Part shown: piece by piece, positions 34,745 through 49,335 of the stretch | How the letters are laid out: each line of letters begins with the position of its first letter | Numbering within the stretch: the stretch's first letter is position 1 | From: Lindgomyces ingoldianus | Lineage: Eukaryota; Ascomycota; Dothideomycetes; Pleosporales; Lindgomycetaceae | Reading direction: 5' to 3' | Assembly (NCBI RefSeq): GCF_010093535.1 | Contig: NW_022985167.1 | Coordinates: 498,309-562,308, forward strand | DNA length: 64,000 bases | The notes under the pieces: model-generated | What the model was told of the DNA's origin: nothing | The model's database searches: none | Seen by the model: the letters and a program-made list of their open reading frames with translations, nothing else | Made by a program: the position numbers and the translations under genes

Positions 34745-35528
34745 CTAATTAGTAGTTAATTTAATTAACTATAAATTAGTAAGAGTAATAATAGAGTACC
34801 TACACCCTACAAGGTACTTTGTTTTGTTACCTATCCCCTAGGAAGAGTAACAACAGAGCACCTACGCTCTGTAAGGTACTTTGTTTAGTTACCTATCTCT
34901 TAGAATAGCAGATTAATCCTTTACATTGTACAGTAAGCTCTGCTACTGTACAAAGCAAAGAGGAGATAGTGTAAGACGCACACTAAAGCTACTAAAGCTG
35001 CACAACCTAGCAGCTAGACAATAGCACATTAATCCTTTACATTATACAGCAAGCTCTGCTACTGTACAAAGTAAAGAGGAGATAGTGCAAGGCGCACACT
35101 AAAGCTATTAAAGCTGCACAACCTAGCAGCTAGATAACAGCAGTACCTGCGCAATCTACTAGAAAAGCAATTAACTATACTATTATAATAAAATCTTATT
35201 AGCAACTAACAACTCTATGTAATAATAGGAAAAATAAGAAATAATTCCTATTATATAAATAACTTATAAAGGACATAGGGATATTAGAGGCAACACTACA
35301 GAACAAGACTAGCCTAGAGTACTAGAATAACAAGATTAACATGTTAAAGGCTCTAATAAGCCTATAAACTTAATTATACATAAGTTACATAATTACTAAT
35401 CTACACATAACAACTTAAAAAGGCGCTACTCTTTTAAGTGCGTACATAGAAGATTTTAAAGAATAGACACTATAAAACTTTTTAGCACTTAGCTGCGCGT
35501 TTAAAAGGGAGCTTATATAAGTGCTAGA

Positions 35529-35846
35529 TGTCACAATTGTGCACGAGTAAGGTTATAGAGCTTCACAGAGGTCTAGTTCAATTACTACGTGAGGTATCAT
35601 AGTAGGTACAAGACGTTGTGTAAGGAACAGGAAGGTTTAGAAGGAAGTTAGTAATTAAATACTTAGCTTAAAAGTCTAAGCGCTTTAGGTATAAATTAAG
35701 CCTATTCTAAGTTTAGTTAGTGTTAAGGCAGTTTATGCTTAAGTTTATGTCTATGTTGTGTTGTGTTTATGTTAGACGTGCACTAATAATACTCTAGTAC
35801 GCGTCTAATATAGTTATGTCTAGGATCTAGGGAGGATACTGTAACA
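35529..35846. repeat. LTR of gypsy-2 (318 bp, left)
   Basis: TGTCACAATTGTGCACGAGT...ACTGTAACA; moderately mutated. Confidence 0.88.
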
Positions 35847-38800
35847 GTACCCCCCCTCTTATTAGAAAGGGAATCCTTTACATTAGTAGTTCTAGCATTA
35901 GGTTGTCTTTATTAGAGTACAGGTTTAGTTTAGATAGGTATTAGGTATAGAATTAGGTTACTGCAGAGTTCTTTTATAAGGCTTCTACAGGTTCTTATAA
36001 TAGTTTGTTGTATCTAGTTTATTTTATAAAGTATTTATAAGTATATTTCTTCTTGTTAAACTAGATCTATTTAACATCTTCTACAACATATTCTAGTTTG
36101 TTGTTTATAATAATAGGTTTAGGTAGCAAGTTTAGCTGTCTAGGTAGATAGTTAGATTTAAAGGCTACTTAGCGCAGCAACAATACATAGAACACAGGGT
36201 GTATCTTTATGCTGTTAGGTAGAATTAATTAGTAAGCATATAATAAAACTATATAAGCTACTGTAAAAAGGCTAAGGTTCTTTTAATTAAGTTTCTTTAA
36301 TTATTAGTTTATTTAGATATTTCTAGTGTCTAGCTAGACCTTCTTGCTAGCTGCATACATAGGGGCAGAGGTTTAGGATTAGTTTATGTACTCTTATTAA
36401 AAAGCTTAAGCCTATGTAAGCTTTTTATAAACATATTTAGATATGTTTTAAATCTTATTAATAAGTTTATTTATATTTATTACTTATATAAATTAATAAG
36501 TTAGTTAAAGAGTATTTATAAGTAGTTTAAATTCTATTTAGAGGTAGTATCTATAGTTTGCTAAAAACAAGGATACTTATGTTAATTTAAATGTTATGTT
36601 ATTAGCTTTAAACTATGCTATAGCTAACTATTTTACCTAGTTATCCTACTAGTAGTTTATGTATGCTTATAGGACTTATTTTATTATAGTGTTTACGTTC
36701 TTAGTCTAGCTGTTAGTCTCTAGGTAAAAAGCTGTAGATAGATAGAGGATAATTTAGAGCTGTTTATAGAGTTTATTCTAGAAGGCTAAGACAAACTGCG
36801 TACCTCTGTCTAATATAATTATATTAGGCAGGCTATAGTAAACTTATACATATTAGTAGAATAACTAGGCTATATTAGGGGCAGTTATAGAGGAACATAG
36901 TATTAGGTGTTAATACTTAGTTAAGTAATTAACAACTACTATAATATTTATGTACCTTTTAGATAGAAGTAGGTCTATAATAAAATTAATTAATATGTCT
37001 TTCTAAGCTTATTTAAAGATTAGAAGTAGTTTAAGTAGGCTATTATACCTTTTTTAAGAGGCTTTTACTTTATAGCAAGTATAGCAACATAATACATATT
37101 AGCGTATAGTATAGAACATGCGGGGCTAGTAGTACTCTCTCTGTAGTAGGTTAAGAGTCTTTTCTCTGCCTAGGTGTCCTCTAACAGGCAAGTTGTGTAT
37201 AATTTAAAGTAGTTTAATTCTTAGTTTATTAGAATTAAAAATTATAAGTTAGTTATAGTAATATAGCTTACTATTTTAGTTTTTATAGTTAGCTAGTGTT
37301 ACCTTCTTTAACTAACTAGCGCTGTTTTAGAGCAGGTTTAAAGTTTTTTAGATAAATTTATTATTTAGATACTTATTAGTAATAATTTAATTAATTATCT
37401 AATCTATTTTATTTAGGTTAAGGTCTAAAAATAGCTTAAGTTAAAGTAGAGTTTAGTGTTAAGCCTTTTACACTTCTTTCTAAGCAGGGACGTCTTAGGA
37501 TTGCCTTATAAGGGCATCTAGTTTCCCTCTATCTTAACTAAGATAATAAGTAATCTTAAAATTAAAATAAAATAGGTATTTAGACTAATAGGCTTATTAG
37601 TAGCTAAGTTATTTTATAGTTACAAAGTACTATAAGTTTTTATAGTTAGATAGAACTTATATTAGATGCGCTGCACCTTCTAGTTTAAGTTGCTATTATT
37701 TAAAGCAGTGTACTATAGTAAGTAATTCTTTGTTATAAATCTTATAATTACTTTCTGCAGGACTTATTCTTTTTAAGAAGTATGTAATAGGCTTAATAGT
37801 CCTGTCTAGCTTAGTCTAGGAGAGAACTCCTACTACTATGTAGTCTAAGGCATTAGCTTTTATAAGTATTAGTAGTTTAAAGTTAAAGTAGCAGAGTATT
37901 AAGGCTTTAGTAAAGGCTTTCTTTAGCTAGTTAAAAGACTATTAGTAATTTAAGTTAAAGTTAAATTAAACCTTTTTTTTAGTAAGTGTAATTATAGGGC
38001 TTACTAGCTATAAGAAGTTATTAATAAATTATTAGTAAAAGTTAGTAAATTTTATAAAAGCTTAAATGTTCTTTATGTCCTTTAGGTATTACTAATCTAG
38101 TATAGTCTAAACCTTAACAGGGTCTATTTAGATGCTATCTATAAAGATTATATATCCTAAATATGTAACCTTTAATTAGTAGAACTTGCATTTGTCTATG
38201 TTAAGTTGCAGACCTACTTCTTTTATAGCCTTTAGCACTAGGCGTACATGCTGTTTGTGCTCTAAAAGGCTATTACTATAGATTAAAATATTATTAATAT
38301 ACATAGTGCAGAACACGTCTAAGTAAGGTTAGAGTAAGTTGTTTACAAAATGTTAAAAAGTACTAGGCGTGTTAGCTAAGCTAAAGGGCATTACTAGGTA
38401 CTTAAATAGTCTGTATTAGGTCTAAAACGCTGTTAGCTACTTATTACCCTTTACTATTCTTAGCTTATTAAAGGCAGCAATAATATCTAACTTTATAAAA
38501 TACTTTACTTTACTTAGTTAGCTTAAGGTTTCCTGTAAAAAAGGAATTAAGTATTAGTTTTTAATAGTAACAGTGTTTAGTTCTTAGTAGTTAACGCAGA
38601 ATTAAAGCCTACTTTTAAGTTTCTTTATAAATAGTATAAGTAACACTACTAGTAAGAAGCTAGCTTAAATAAACTCTTTTTTTAAGTGCTTATTAAGGTA
38701 TTTTTAGAGCACTTTTAATTTATTTAGTAACATCTTATACAGTGGCCTATAACTAGGTTGTTTACTAGGCTTAAGGGTTATTTAGTAATTGTACAGACGT

Positions 38801-40875
38801 TGTATTAAAAGCTTATTAGACTTATCTTAGAAAAAGACATGTAATAAGTTGTAGTAGTCTTAAGAGACTATTATTCTTAAGTTAGTATGTTTTTAGAGAG
38901 CTAAAGCTTAGTCTATATTAGAAATTATAACTGCGTAGATTTTATAATTTAGTTGTTAAGCTAGGGTCACAAATAGGGCAGGTCCTATGTAGCAGATGTC
39001 TATCTACTGTTTAAGTCCTAGTTTGTGTCTAAATTAGGTAGGTAGAGGTTCTTTAAAAGCTTTCTTTTCTTTAAGTTTAGGCAGTTGTTAAATTATTTTA
39101 CATAGCTTATCTTAGTAAAAGGCTTAGCTTGTTAGCCTTACTTAGGTAGTTTTTCTCTAAGTTATTAAAAAGTAAGTTTAAAAACCTTCTATATTAAGTG
39201 CTATTTAAGTGTTGTTTAGGTGTAAGCATAAGCATATATTTTAGCATTAAAAAAAGTTAAAGTTTAGAACTTACTCTTAGTAATTAAAGGTAACCTTATG
39301 CTAATACAGCTATAGTTATCCTAGGATTAGGTTATAACATTCTGTGTTAGTTACATAGAGCTTAATCTACTCCTTATAGTGTTAGTAGGTAATTATAACA
39401 GTTATAGTACAGAAAATAAAACCTCCTTTAAGTTATTTTCTATTAAATCTAGTTAGGTAAATTATTTAGGTAAGTAGTGTTAATTAAAAATTTAGTTTAC
39501 GCGCTAGTTCTCTGTTAATGTAACCTATGCTATTTACTTCTAAGTTAATAAGAGCCTATATTAGAGCTAATATAGTTTTTTATTATAAATATATAAGAAT
39601 ATTAACTTAGTACTTCTAGTTATTAGTAGGGGACTTAGCCTATAGGTTAGCAAAGATCTAGTGTTAAATTAGTCCTAGAGGGTAACTTAGCCCTAGGACA
39701 AGCCTTTTTGCAGGCTCCTACTGCTATAGCTGCGGCTATGTTAAGAGTAGTAAAAAAAATTAAGGCTTAAATACAAGTTAAAGCTCTTATAAAAATAAAA
39801 TTAGAATAGTAAGGATTTTTAATAAGTGCTAGTAGCACTACTTGCGTAGACTTAAGAAAAGAGAATAAAGTAGTTTTAAAAGATATAACTATGCTTACTA
39901 CACTTAAAGTATTAACTTTTCTTTTTATAATCTTTACACTTTCTAGAACTAACTAGAGCATAATTTAAATTAATTTTTATTACATTAAGGTTCTTATTTG
40001 TAACTGCGCTAGTTTAGGGGCGTATTAGGGCTTATACAGGGAGGAACCTTATGTTATTATTATAGGTAGCAATTAGGTTTGCATACACATTAAGGTTGTT
40101 TAAGAGGGGTTCTTCTACTATAGCGCATTACAGTTTAGTTAAGAGGGAGTTATATAAGGCTATAATTAGACCTATCTTATTTAGGCCTATATTAGATGCA
40201 AGTTAGTAGAACTTAGTAAAGTGTAAAGTAAAGCTTTTTTTTCTTTGTTATAAAGTGTTTAAGCAACTTAGGGCTATTAACTCTTTATTTAAGTCTTTAT
40301 AAGTTACTTATAAGAACGCTATAAATTAATCTAGGTTAATAATATTCTTATCTATTAGTAAGTTAATTAAGGCTATTATATTATAATTAAGTTAAAAGTA
40401 GGCATATAGTAACTAGGAGTGTTTAAAAGAGAATTAGTCTACGTTTCCTTTAAGTTTATATTAGAGCTTACATAGAAAGAAAGGTAGGTCTTTTTATTTT
40501 TTATTAAATAGTAGGGGATTAGGGAGTTAGTTAGATTTTATTACTAGGTTAGAAAAGTTATAGGTTATAAGCAGTGTTAAGTAGAAAAGAGTTAAGCTAT
40601 CTCTAGACTTCTAAGTAAGCTTTAAAGCTAGTAAGTTCTTAGTTCCTACTACTATAACAGAAGTTAAGGCAGAAACAGACTGCTTAATAACATAAAGCTG
40701 TTCTTTAAAGTCCTTTTAAAAAGCTTTAAAGCTTATAATATAGTAGCTTTTTTATAAAGTAAGCGCTTTTTAGAAAGCTTTTTAGCTTACTTTAATAGCT
40801 TAGAGTTATGTAAGTACTAAGCTTATTAGATTAGATTTAGAGGCTATTTTTAGCTAAGGTTTTAACATAATGTAA

Positions 40876-41193
40876 TGTTATAATTATGCATAAGTAAGGT
40901 TATAAAGCTTTACAGAGGTCTAGTTTAATTACTACATAAGGTATTATAGTAGGTACAAGACGTTGTGTAAAGAACAGAAAGGTTTAGAAAGAAGTTAGTA
41001 ATTAAATACTTAGCTTAAAAGTCTAAGCGCTTTAAGTATAAATTAAGCCTATTCTAGGTTTAGTTAGTGTTAAGGCAGTTTATGCTTAAGTTTATGTCTG
41101 TGTTGTGTTGTGTTTGTGTTAGACGTGCACTAATAATACTCTAGTACGCGTCTAATACAGTTATGTCTGGGATCCGGGGAGGATACCGTGACA
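40876..41193. repeat. LTR of gypsy-2 (318 bp, right)
   Basis: TGTTATAATTATGCATAAGT...CCGTGACA; the left two thirds are strongly mutated, the last 60 bases almost intact. Confidence 0.88.
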
Positions 41194-44100
41194 CTAGAGG
41201 ATAAAAGAATTACACTATAGCTAGGCACTAAAGGTACCTAAGCCTAGAAGCTGTATAATATAGCACAAGAAAAAGTAATTACACTAGAAAGGCTTTATAC
41301 GCAACTTTTATTACTATATAAGGCTCTGCACAGAAGTAGACTAAACATAATGCTGCTATTAACACTAAACATACTAGCATTACCTGCTCCTACACCTTAG
41401 CTAGCACTACACTAATTACTGTACAAACAATACATGCCACCCTACCTAACGCCTGCTCCACACCCTCAATTGTACACACCACCGCCTGCAGTAGTGTATG
41501 CACTACTAATACCACCTGCATAATTTATACCACATTACAACCTGTACAAACTTCTACTTTAAAGAGAAACTACTAAAGAAAAACTTCTAGCAGACAAGAT
41601 TATATAATTTTAAAAAGTATAAAAAAAAATAATAACTACATAAGTTAACTATATAACATTTTTATAAATAAAATAAAAATCTTTATTAATCTATGTTAAC
41701 AGCTAAATATCTAGGAAACTTAGTATATAGACATCTTTCTAAATATTCTAGAAGGTTAGGCAAATATGTACTATATGCATAATATAGGCCCTAGATATAA
41801 CTAAAAGCATTTATATAACACCTTAAGCAGTTACTTTAACACTAATGTAAACTATAGCTAGTACTAGACAGACTAGATAATAATAACTTTTACATAATAC
41901 TAATAAAAAAACTTTAATAAAAGTTTATATAAAGTTCTTAAAATAATAATTAATAAGCTTACACTTATATAAAAAGCACTAAGAACAGAATTTTAAGAGA
42001 ATGTTCTACTGCACACTGCTGTTATATAAGCCTGTTAAGGATAACTAGAACTAGAACATGCTATATTTACTATTAAGCTCTTGTGTAAAGCCTTATTTAG
42101 TAACCTACAGGCATTACTCTAAGTTACTATAGACTAAAGGGTAAACTAATACCTCTAGGAACTGCCTAATGTATACTACACAGACTGCTAATACAACTCT
42201 ATATAATAAGAAAGAAGCCTCCCTCTGTGTAGAAAAAAACAATGTAGAAGATCTCTATCTAGGTTTAGGCTATAATTTAGAGACAACTGCACGCAGACAA
42301 AGAAGTGCTTTGTCTGCTATAAAGAAGAATGTTAGTTATTAAACTACCCTTATAATAACTGTACGCAAGCAAAGAACTAGTATATTGCCTTATATAAAGA
42401 TTTCTATAATAAGACTTTATTATATAAAGCTATTACTTTATACATCTAAAACTTTAAAAGTTACCCTAAGAAAGAAGATAATTTATATAATGTAAAAAAA
42501 ATAAAATAAGAGAGTAAGGATGCTAAAAAAGCTATTAACTACTTTACCTTTACTACTTATCTATACTATGCAACAGGAGAGGATATCTACAGCATTAAAC
42601 CTAAGAAATATGCTAAGCAGTTTATCTTTAATAACTAATACTGTACAGTATACTAAGGTAAACTATAAAACATAGGCGTAGTAAAGATCTCTACTATTAG
42701 TAAGTTTTAACTTAAGGCGTATATATAAAAAAACCTATATATAGAAATTAATTAGACACTTAGCTAAATAAATATTAGCTTTAAAGGCTAGACACTAAAG
42801 GGATTACTTAGTACTGTATAAATCTAAAACCTAATTAGTCTAGTTACATACTATATTTTAGAGACTCTAACACTATTCTTGCTATTACTAGCAAATGCTA
42901 ACTAACTTAGAGCATACTTTAACAACATTTTAAATATTATTATATGTAAAGATAAAACTACTATACTTATTATATAAAAATAAAGACACTTTTTTTTTAA
43001 TATTAGTAAGAAAAAATTTATGTCTTTCTTTACTAAATTAAAACTCTGCTGCCTTTACTACTAATTTAGACACCCCTGCATAGAGAGACTCTAGAAGATG
43101 CTAACTAGCGCTAGCTATAATGTTAATGCTATAGTGCTAGAAGAGATTAAAAAGTTCTGCTACCTCTGCTAATTATATAACTAGGCCTTATAAAAATTTA
43201 AGTTTATAATTAAGAATAACACTTACTTTAACTATAAAGTTGTTATTAATGTTATATAAATTAATAATAAAAATGTTTTACATGTTATTAATATAGACAT
43301 ATTATTTTAGGCTACTACATTTCTAAAATCTATGTCTACATAAGATACCTAGGATGCACTGTGTAAATGCTAGATTAACACCTATTAAAAACCTCTAAAC
43401 TATATTATGTATAACTCTAGTATAAACTTTACTTTAAAGGATTTTTAAGCTTATGCAAAAATTATAGAAGCTATATGCAGGTAAATGCCTATAAAAGCAC
43501 ATTAGGTAGTTAGAAAAGTTAAGCGCGCATATATACCTCTCTAATAAGTGTTTAACATCTTAAAGACTAAGCTAGGTAACTGTATAAATAATAAGGCTAT
43601 TCTGCAGATAACAGTTAAGGCTCTAAACAACACAGCTAGCCTGCACAGTCTAGTACCTACACTGCTAGTCTTTAGAGCATACTTAAGAATTAACCTAAAC
43701 TTTCTACTATTACTAGACATTATTACATAAGCAAGTGCTATATAAAAGGTAATAAAGATACTTTAAAAGAACTATGTAAAAGTAAACATTAATTATATAA
43801 TTAACACTTATAATAGCTTTATAACACATAAAGTTCTTAACCTCCCCCTTAGCTTAGAGATTATAGTATAGAGAGAGAAGAAAGGCTAGACTAGCCTATA
43901 TAAAATTAAAAGTATTAAAAAAAAACATTATTATTAAAAAAAATAGCCTACTAAAGCTCTAATATACGCAGGTTAAACTATACTATAAAGAAAAGAAAAA
44001 AGATAACTTACTTATAATAAACAACTTAGATAAACTAATCTCTATATAAAGAGATTCTCTAAAAAAAAGAAAAAAAAATAGCCTTATAAAAATGTTATAA

Positions 44101-46215
44101 AGGCAGAACTAAAGCCTACTATAAACTAAGCCCTTTAGAATAGCAATGCTGCACTAGTGCAAAGAGAAGATATAGATACTAGAAAAAGTAAAAAGTAAAG
44201 AAAACCTATATAAAGTCTAGACTAGGTATTTCTAACCTAGAAGAAAAAGAATAATTAGGCCTTATCTATTAAGCTTTATATAGATAGTGTAATTACTATA
44301 CCTAAAAAACTATTTAAAGAATTAGACTATATAAAGATAAACACTTTAATTACTAACAGCACTTTTAAAGTTATAGCATATAACTTAATAAAGCATAAAA
44401 GTTAAATTTTTAACCTTTGCCTTATATAAAAAGTAAAAGGTAAAATAACTTAACTATATAAGAAATCCTACTTAGTGTTTACTAGCTACTTAGATAAAAA
44501 AAAGAAAGAAATCTTTACCTAGTTACTAACTATTTAGAGAATAAGCTAGAGACTACTTCTAGCTATAAAAGTAAGCCTAAGAGCTATGTATAAAATGCAT
44601 TTTAAACTATGTAATATTACATAAGTATACATCTAATTAATAAATAAGCTTATGCGCACGCTATACATAAAGCTACTAAAGAAGATGCGCTAGAGCTTTT
44701 TACTAAATACAATACTCTAGGTTGTATAACCCTTATATAGAGCTACTAAATTAGGACTATATTAGTTTAAGATATACTATAACTACTATAAAAAAAAGCT
44801 GTGCATGCATATCTTTTTATACAACCTCTACCTTTTAATTACTAATAAAAGAGAGCACACCTTTAGTATTACTAGCCTATAAATAGAGAATACTTTAAGC
44901 ATTATAACAAAGAATTTTACATAAAAAAAAAAACTATAAAAAGTAAAATTTTATATAAAAAGTAAGACTATTTTAGTAAAGAAGTAACCTATTAAGTTTA
45001 ATAGTAAAAGAATTAAACTTACACATAACATAGTAGTTTTTACTTAAAAGAGATAAGTAAGCTACCTTTATATAATTAACCTAAAGGACAAGAATGCTGC
45101 ATAATAATATGTTAAGTAATATGTAAAAGAGGTATACATTGCATTTATATGTTAACTAAAAGCAGCATTTAACCTATCTATTACTGCATAAACTACAGAC
45201 TCTTTACATAATAACATTAACACACTTAACGCATAAATCTAATAGTAGATAGATAATAGTAAGCATAGTCTTACCTTTTTACTATTATAGCTTAATTATG
45301 TAAAGCTGTTTATTTTTATAAATAAATTATTTACTAATAATAAAAACCTTAGCTTATAGCTAGAATTTTTAATTATATTAAGTAATAAGAACTATATAAA
45401 GTAAAGCAACTGCTTTAAAATACTAGGCAACATTATACACTAGAATTCTACTAAGTGTAAAAAAGTAACTAGAAGTGTCTTTACTAGTAAACTATACAGA
45501 ATAGTTAGAAAGTTTAATAATGTAATTACTTTTAGTATAACTTTATAGTAAATTATATAAATACTTAAACTGCTACTAATTCTAGTAGTAATCTACATAA
45601 ATTTAAGGTTTCTATATAATTACCTTATTAAGCTAGGCACTACTAGTAAAAAGTAACTTATAATTAATATTATATTACTCTGTAAATTATATAAGAAAAA
45701 GGAAATTACTAAGATTAAGTAAATTAATAGTAAAGATAACTTAGTAAATGTATATATAAAGAAAACACTAAACTAGGCTTTTTAATTATTAGTCCTAACT
45801 AACTACCTCTTTGTCTAGATAGAAGCATCTGTGGACTAGCTAGATCCTGTGCGCAAAGATGCCTTAGACTAACTAGACTAACAACACCTTTATATAAGGC
45901 CTATTTCTTTTTATTTTGTTTTTTTTATATTATACGCACTTATTTTTTTTATTATAAGGATCTGTCACTGTTAGCACTGTATAAAAAAAGAAAAGAGCTA
46001 GGAGATTATATAGCAAGGCTTAGAAAGCAAAGGATAAAGAAAAGAAAAGCTATTTACATAGCACAACTAGCCTATTCTAACGCACAGCATTACTAAGGCA
46101 AGTCTTAATAAATAAAGTAAAGTAAAAGCAGAATGTAATTAGATAGACCTACACAGACAGAAGAGAGGTAACGCGTACAAAAGGCAACTCTTTAGACAAA
46201 AAGAAAAGTTGCTAG

Positions 46216-46495
46216 TGTCTGTACACAGCAGCAGCGTCGCAGCCTGGATATAAACAATCGCGCACAAGCAGGATCACATATCTATGTCACATAATGCTCA
46301 TGCGCGAACCTCTGTGCGCAAACATCTAGATATCCCCCTTTTCCTCTATACAGAGGAAAGACAAGAGCAATAGAACTAGAAACATGTTGCTCTTACCTTA
46401 CCTACCTTGTACGCTGTGCACACTGTACACCACTCTTACTCTTGCTACTTAAGTGCTCATACCATAAGCAGCTAGCTGTCGGAGCCCATTCAACA
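46216..46495 (+). repeat. Right copia LTR (280 bp)
   Basis: TGTCTGTACACAGCAGCAGC...TTCAACA; same length as the left LTR. Differences between the two are nearly all C/T or G/A. Confidence 0.88.
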
Positions 46496-49335
46496 TAAGT
46501 AGTAGTAGTAATAAAGTGCGCAACTTTACATTAAAGCTTATTATAACTTATTATAAGTTAAAAGGAACTAATCTAGCGCCTTAGAACCTTTCTTAGATAT
46601 TACTAAAAGTAATTATAGCATTATAAGCTACTTTAAAGCATAGTAAGAACTTTATTTTTATAATATAGGTAATCTAGTTGTGCATAAGGTTTTTAGCTTA
46701 GTGTTTATACACCTTCTTTAAAGAAGCAAAATAACTTACATTAAGTAGCTATAAGAAGTGCAATAAGTAAAAAAGTATATAAATAGTAATAATTTTATTA
46801 TTCTTATAGTATTACTAAAAATAAAGTAAGTTATAGCTCTTATAGCTGTTAATAACTAGTAGATAGTAGCTACTAATAGTACACTTCTTTATATACATGT
46901 TAAAGTGCTTTAACTAGTCTAGACTAAGCTAATTAGTAGTCTAGCTACGCTTAGAGATTATAATAACTTAATTCTAAAGTAAATTTTTCTTTTTATACTA
47001 GTTTAAAAGGTAGTTGCTACTCTAGAAAATAAAAAAAAGTAGAATAGCCTACTCTTTAGCATTAATGCCCTAGATAGCTGTTATCTACTCCTAGTTACCT
47101 AGCTAGACTGCTTTTAGCTGTCCTTATCTCTCTAAACCTATAATAACTGCTTTAGTAAATATCTAGCCTATTATAAACTTTATCTTATTAAAGTTATACA
47201 TGTTATTATTTTAGATGCTATACTTAGCTTTAATATTCTTTATAAGGTTAAACTAGCTTTAAATTACTATAGGATTTTTATAAAAAGCTCTTTTATAGTT
47301 ATACTTATGCTTAAACTTTACTTTAAGCTCTAAGTAACACTTAACAAATGTATTAGGCTAGTTTATACTAATATAGCCTATATTATGCTTAGCGTGTAAA
47401 GAATTAGCTATATTAGCTATAGCTGCTAGCTAGAGGGGAAATCCTTACACATCTAGCTTAAGTATGTGCTAAATAATTACCTGCTCCTTATTATTATCTA
47501 GCTTTTATAAGTTAGCTGTATAATTAGCTTAGAAAGGTTATCTAGTGTGTTAGTTACTTATTATCTTTTAAAAGACTCTATAGATAGCTGCAGCGTGTTA
47601 GTTAAAAAGTGTTGTGTTTTATTTAAAAGCTTAAAGTGTAAGCTGCATTTAATGTTTCTTTAACATGTTTAAGTAGTGTTGTTAGAAATGCATTAGTGTA
47701 AAAAAAGTAGTGTGGTAGGGTCTTAGCAAAAGTAAGCAACTTAGGTGTGTAAGCAACTTGCCTATGAAGTACGTTAAAGATTTTTATTATAAAAAAGGTA
47801 AATTTACTTACTTAAGACTACCTTTTACTATCTTTAATATAGTAAAAGACATTAGCCCTTTCTATAACCTTTAATAGCTGTCCTTTTAAGGATATAAAAA
47901 AGCCTAGGTCTACTAGGTTAACTACTACACTTACTTATTTAGTAAGGTCTTAATTTAGAAAGTTTACCTTTCCTTTAAAGTCTATTATAGCTTAGTAGTA
48001 GTAAAAAAAGGTTAAACTCTTAATAGCTTTTAAAAAGAATATAAGTGTTACTTCTATAGCACTAGGCCTAGCTCTTTAGGTACTTACTGCTGCTGCTTTT
48101 TACCTCTTTAAGTATTTTACCTAGCCTATAAGACGCAGGGGGGGCGTCCTAGGGCGCAGCTTTTCCTGCTAGGTTATCCTTTTAAAGGGGCAGTTTCTTT
48201 ATATATAGCCCTACTTATAATAGTTATAGCAGCTCTCTTTTTTCTAGTTCTTAGCTTTTTATGCCCTTTTAGCTTCTAACTTTTAAAGCCTAGTAGCTAT
48301 AAAGTTATAAGGCTTTATATTATTTTTTTAGTGTTAGTTACTCTAAGGTTTTTTATAGCTTACTTAGCTTTTTAAGGGGTGTTTTACTCCTTCTAGAGGC
48401 CTTTTGCTACCTCTATAGTTCTTTTCTGCCTAGAGGACCTGCTAGTGCTAATTAGCCTTTATCTCTAATTTAAAAAGACTACTTTACACCTTTAGTTAGA
48501 AGTCTAACCTGTACTACACTTTTTTATTTAAGGCAAAGAAAAAGTTATATATTAAGTTTTAATTTAAGTTATTTAGAGCTTTAATAGAGTTAATATCCTT
48601 CTACTAGGTTTTAAAATAGTTAAAAAGCTTAGTAAAAGTTTAATTTTTTTTAATTTATATTTTTAATTTTTTACTTAGCTAAATTTTTTTAAGCATGTCT
48701 AAGAAAGCCTAACAGTGTTTCCTTTATAAAGCCTTAGTGTAATTAAGTTAGATAGTTAACTATAAGAATTATATATACTACTCTATTCTAATAGTTGTAA
48801 GAGTCCTCCCCTAGGTAGCGCTAGCAGAACTCTACCTATAATGCTGTATTTAAAAAGACTAAAAAGTTTTAAATATATTTTTTATAGCCTTTAATATATG
48901 CTTATAGTTGCTTATAAGACTTTCCTTTAAACTTTAAAAGTAGGTTAGGCTTAGGCAACTGTAGCCTAAAAGGGGTGCCTACAGGAGTAGCTGTCCTAGG
49001 TAGGAACAATAAGGGTTAGCTAGTAGCTGTCTATAAGGGGGCTGCTAGCCCTAGCCTTATAGAGGTGTCAGATATGCGCACCTACTGTCAAGACAGGAGG
49101 AACGCTGGACGAAAGCTGCTACATAGTACGAGCAATAAGCTCGAACAGTATGTTGCTGCAAATTGCAGCATGTTGCAGCATTTTGCAATATTTTGCAACA
49201 AATTGCAGCATGTTGCAAGCTAGTCGCGCATAGGGCTAGTGCGCGAGGGACTCGGACCGGAAAAACAAAGCCGAGTAACACAAGCAGAGCAGACAAAAAA
49301 AAATCAATCAATTAATACAATCAATCATCATCCTA

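Larger units (their letters stand above)
35529..41193 (-). mobile_element. Ty3/gypsy retrotransposon 2, innermost, RIP-killed
   Basis: LTRs of 318 bp at 35529-35846 and 40876-41193; duplication CTAGA (35524-35528 and 41194-41198). Total 5665 bp. On the minus strand 38230-38490 is a clear gypsy reverse transcriptase: KLDIIAAFNKLRI, then LVMPFSLANTPSTF, then the catalytic box at 38290-38301 reading YINN in place of YIDD, then ILIYSNSLLEHKQHV. The two Asp-to-Asn changes are G-to-A, as RIP makes. Stops throughout. The family also left the solo LTR at 27955. Confidence 0.88.
34465..46495 (+). mobile_element. Ty1/copia retrotransposon, RIP-killed, split by gypsy-2
   Basis: LTRs of 280 bp at 34465-34744 and 46216-46495 with duplication TAAGT (34460-34464 and 46496-46500). 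E2 shows the empty site at about 49925-49930. On the plus strand 42303-42332 reads a zinc-knuckle-like KCFVCYKEEC. 44750-45800 reads like a copia reverse transcriptase/RNase H region (YNYYKKKLCMHIFLYNLYLL; LINK-type spacers; many TAA/TAG in place of CAA/CAG). Without the inner element it is about 6.4 kb. Confidence 0.85.
33871..47776. mobile_element. TIR DNA element E1 (1.87 kb, split by copia)
   Basis: Ends TAACGTACTTCATAGGCGAG and its inverted match CTATGAAGTACGTTA; the TIRs stay similar for about 62 bases. The two halves, 33871-34464 and 46496-47776, flank the copia element; together they are about 1870 bp, against about 1874 bp for E2 without its insert. The interior reads as RIP debris with no domain I recognise. 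No clear target duplication beyond the terminal TA. Confidence 0.82.

Noticed and set aside
49057..49311. Minus-strand open frame of 84 codons
   Set aside because: Falls inside solo LTR D; Cys/Leu-rich translation comes from TTGCAGCATG repeats.
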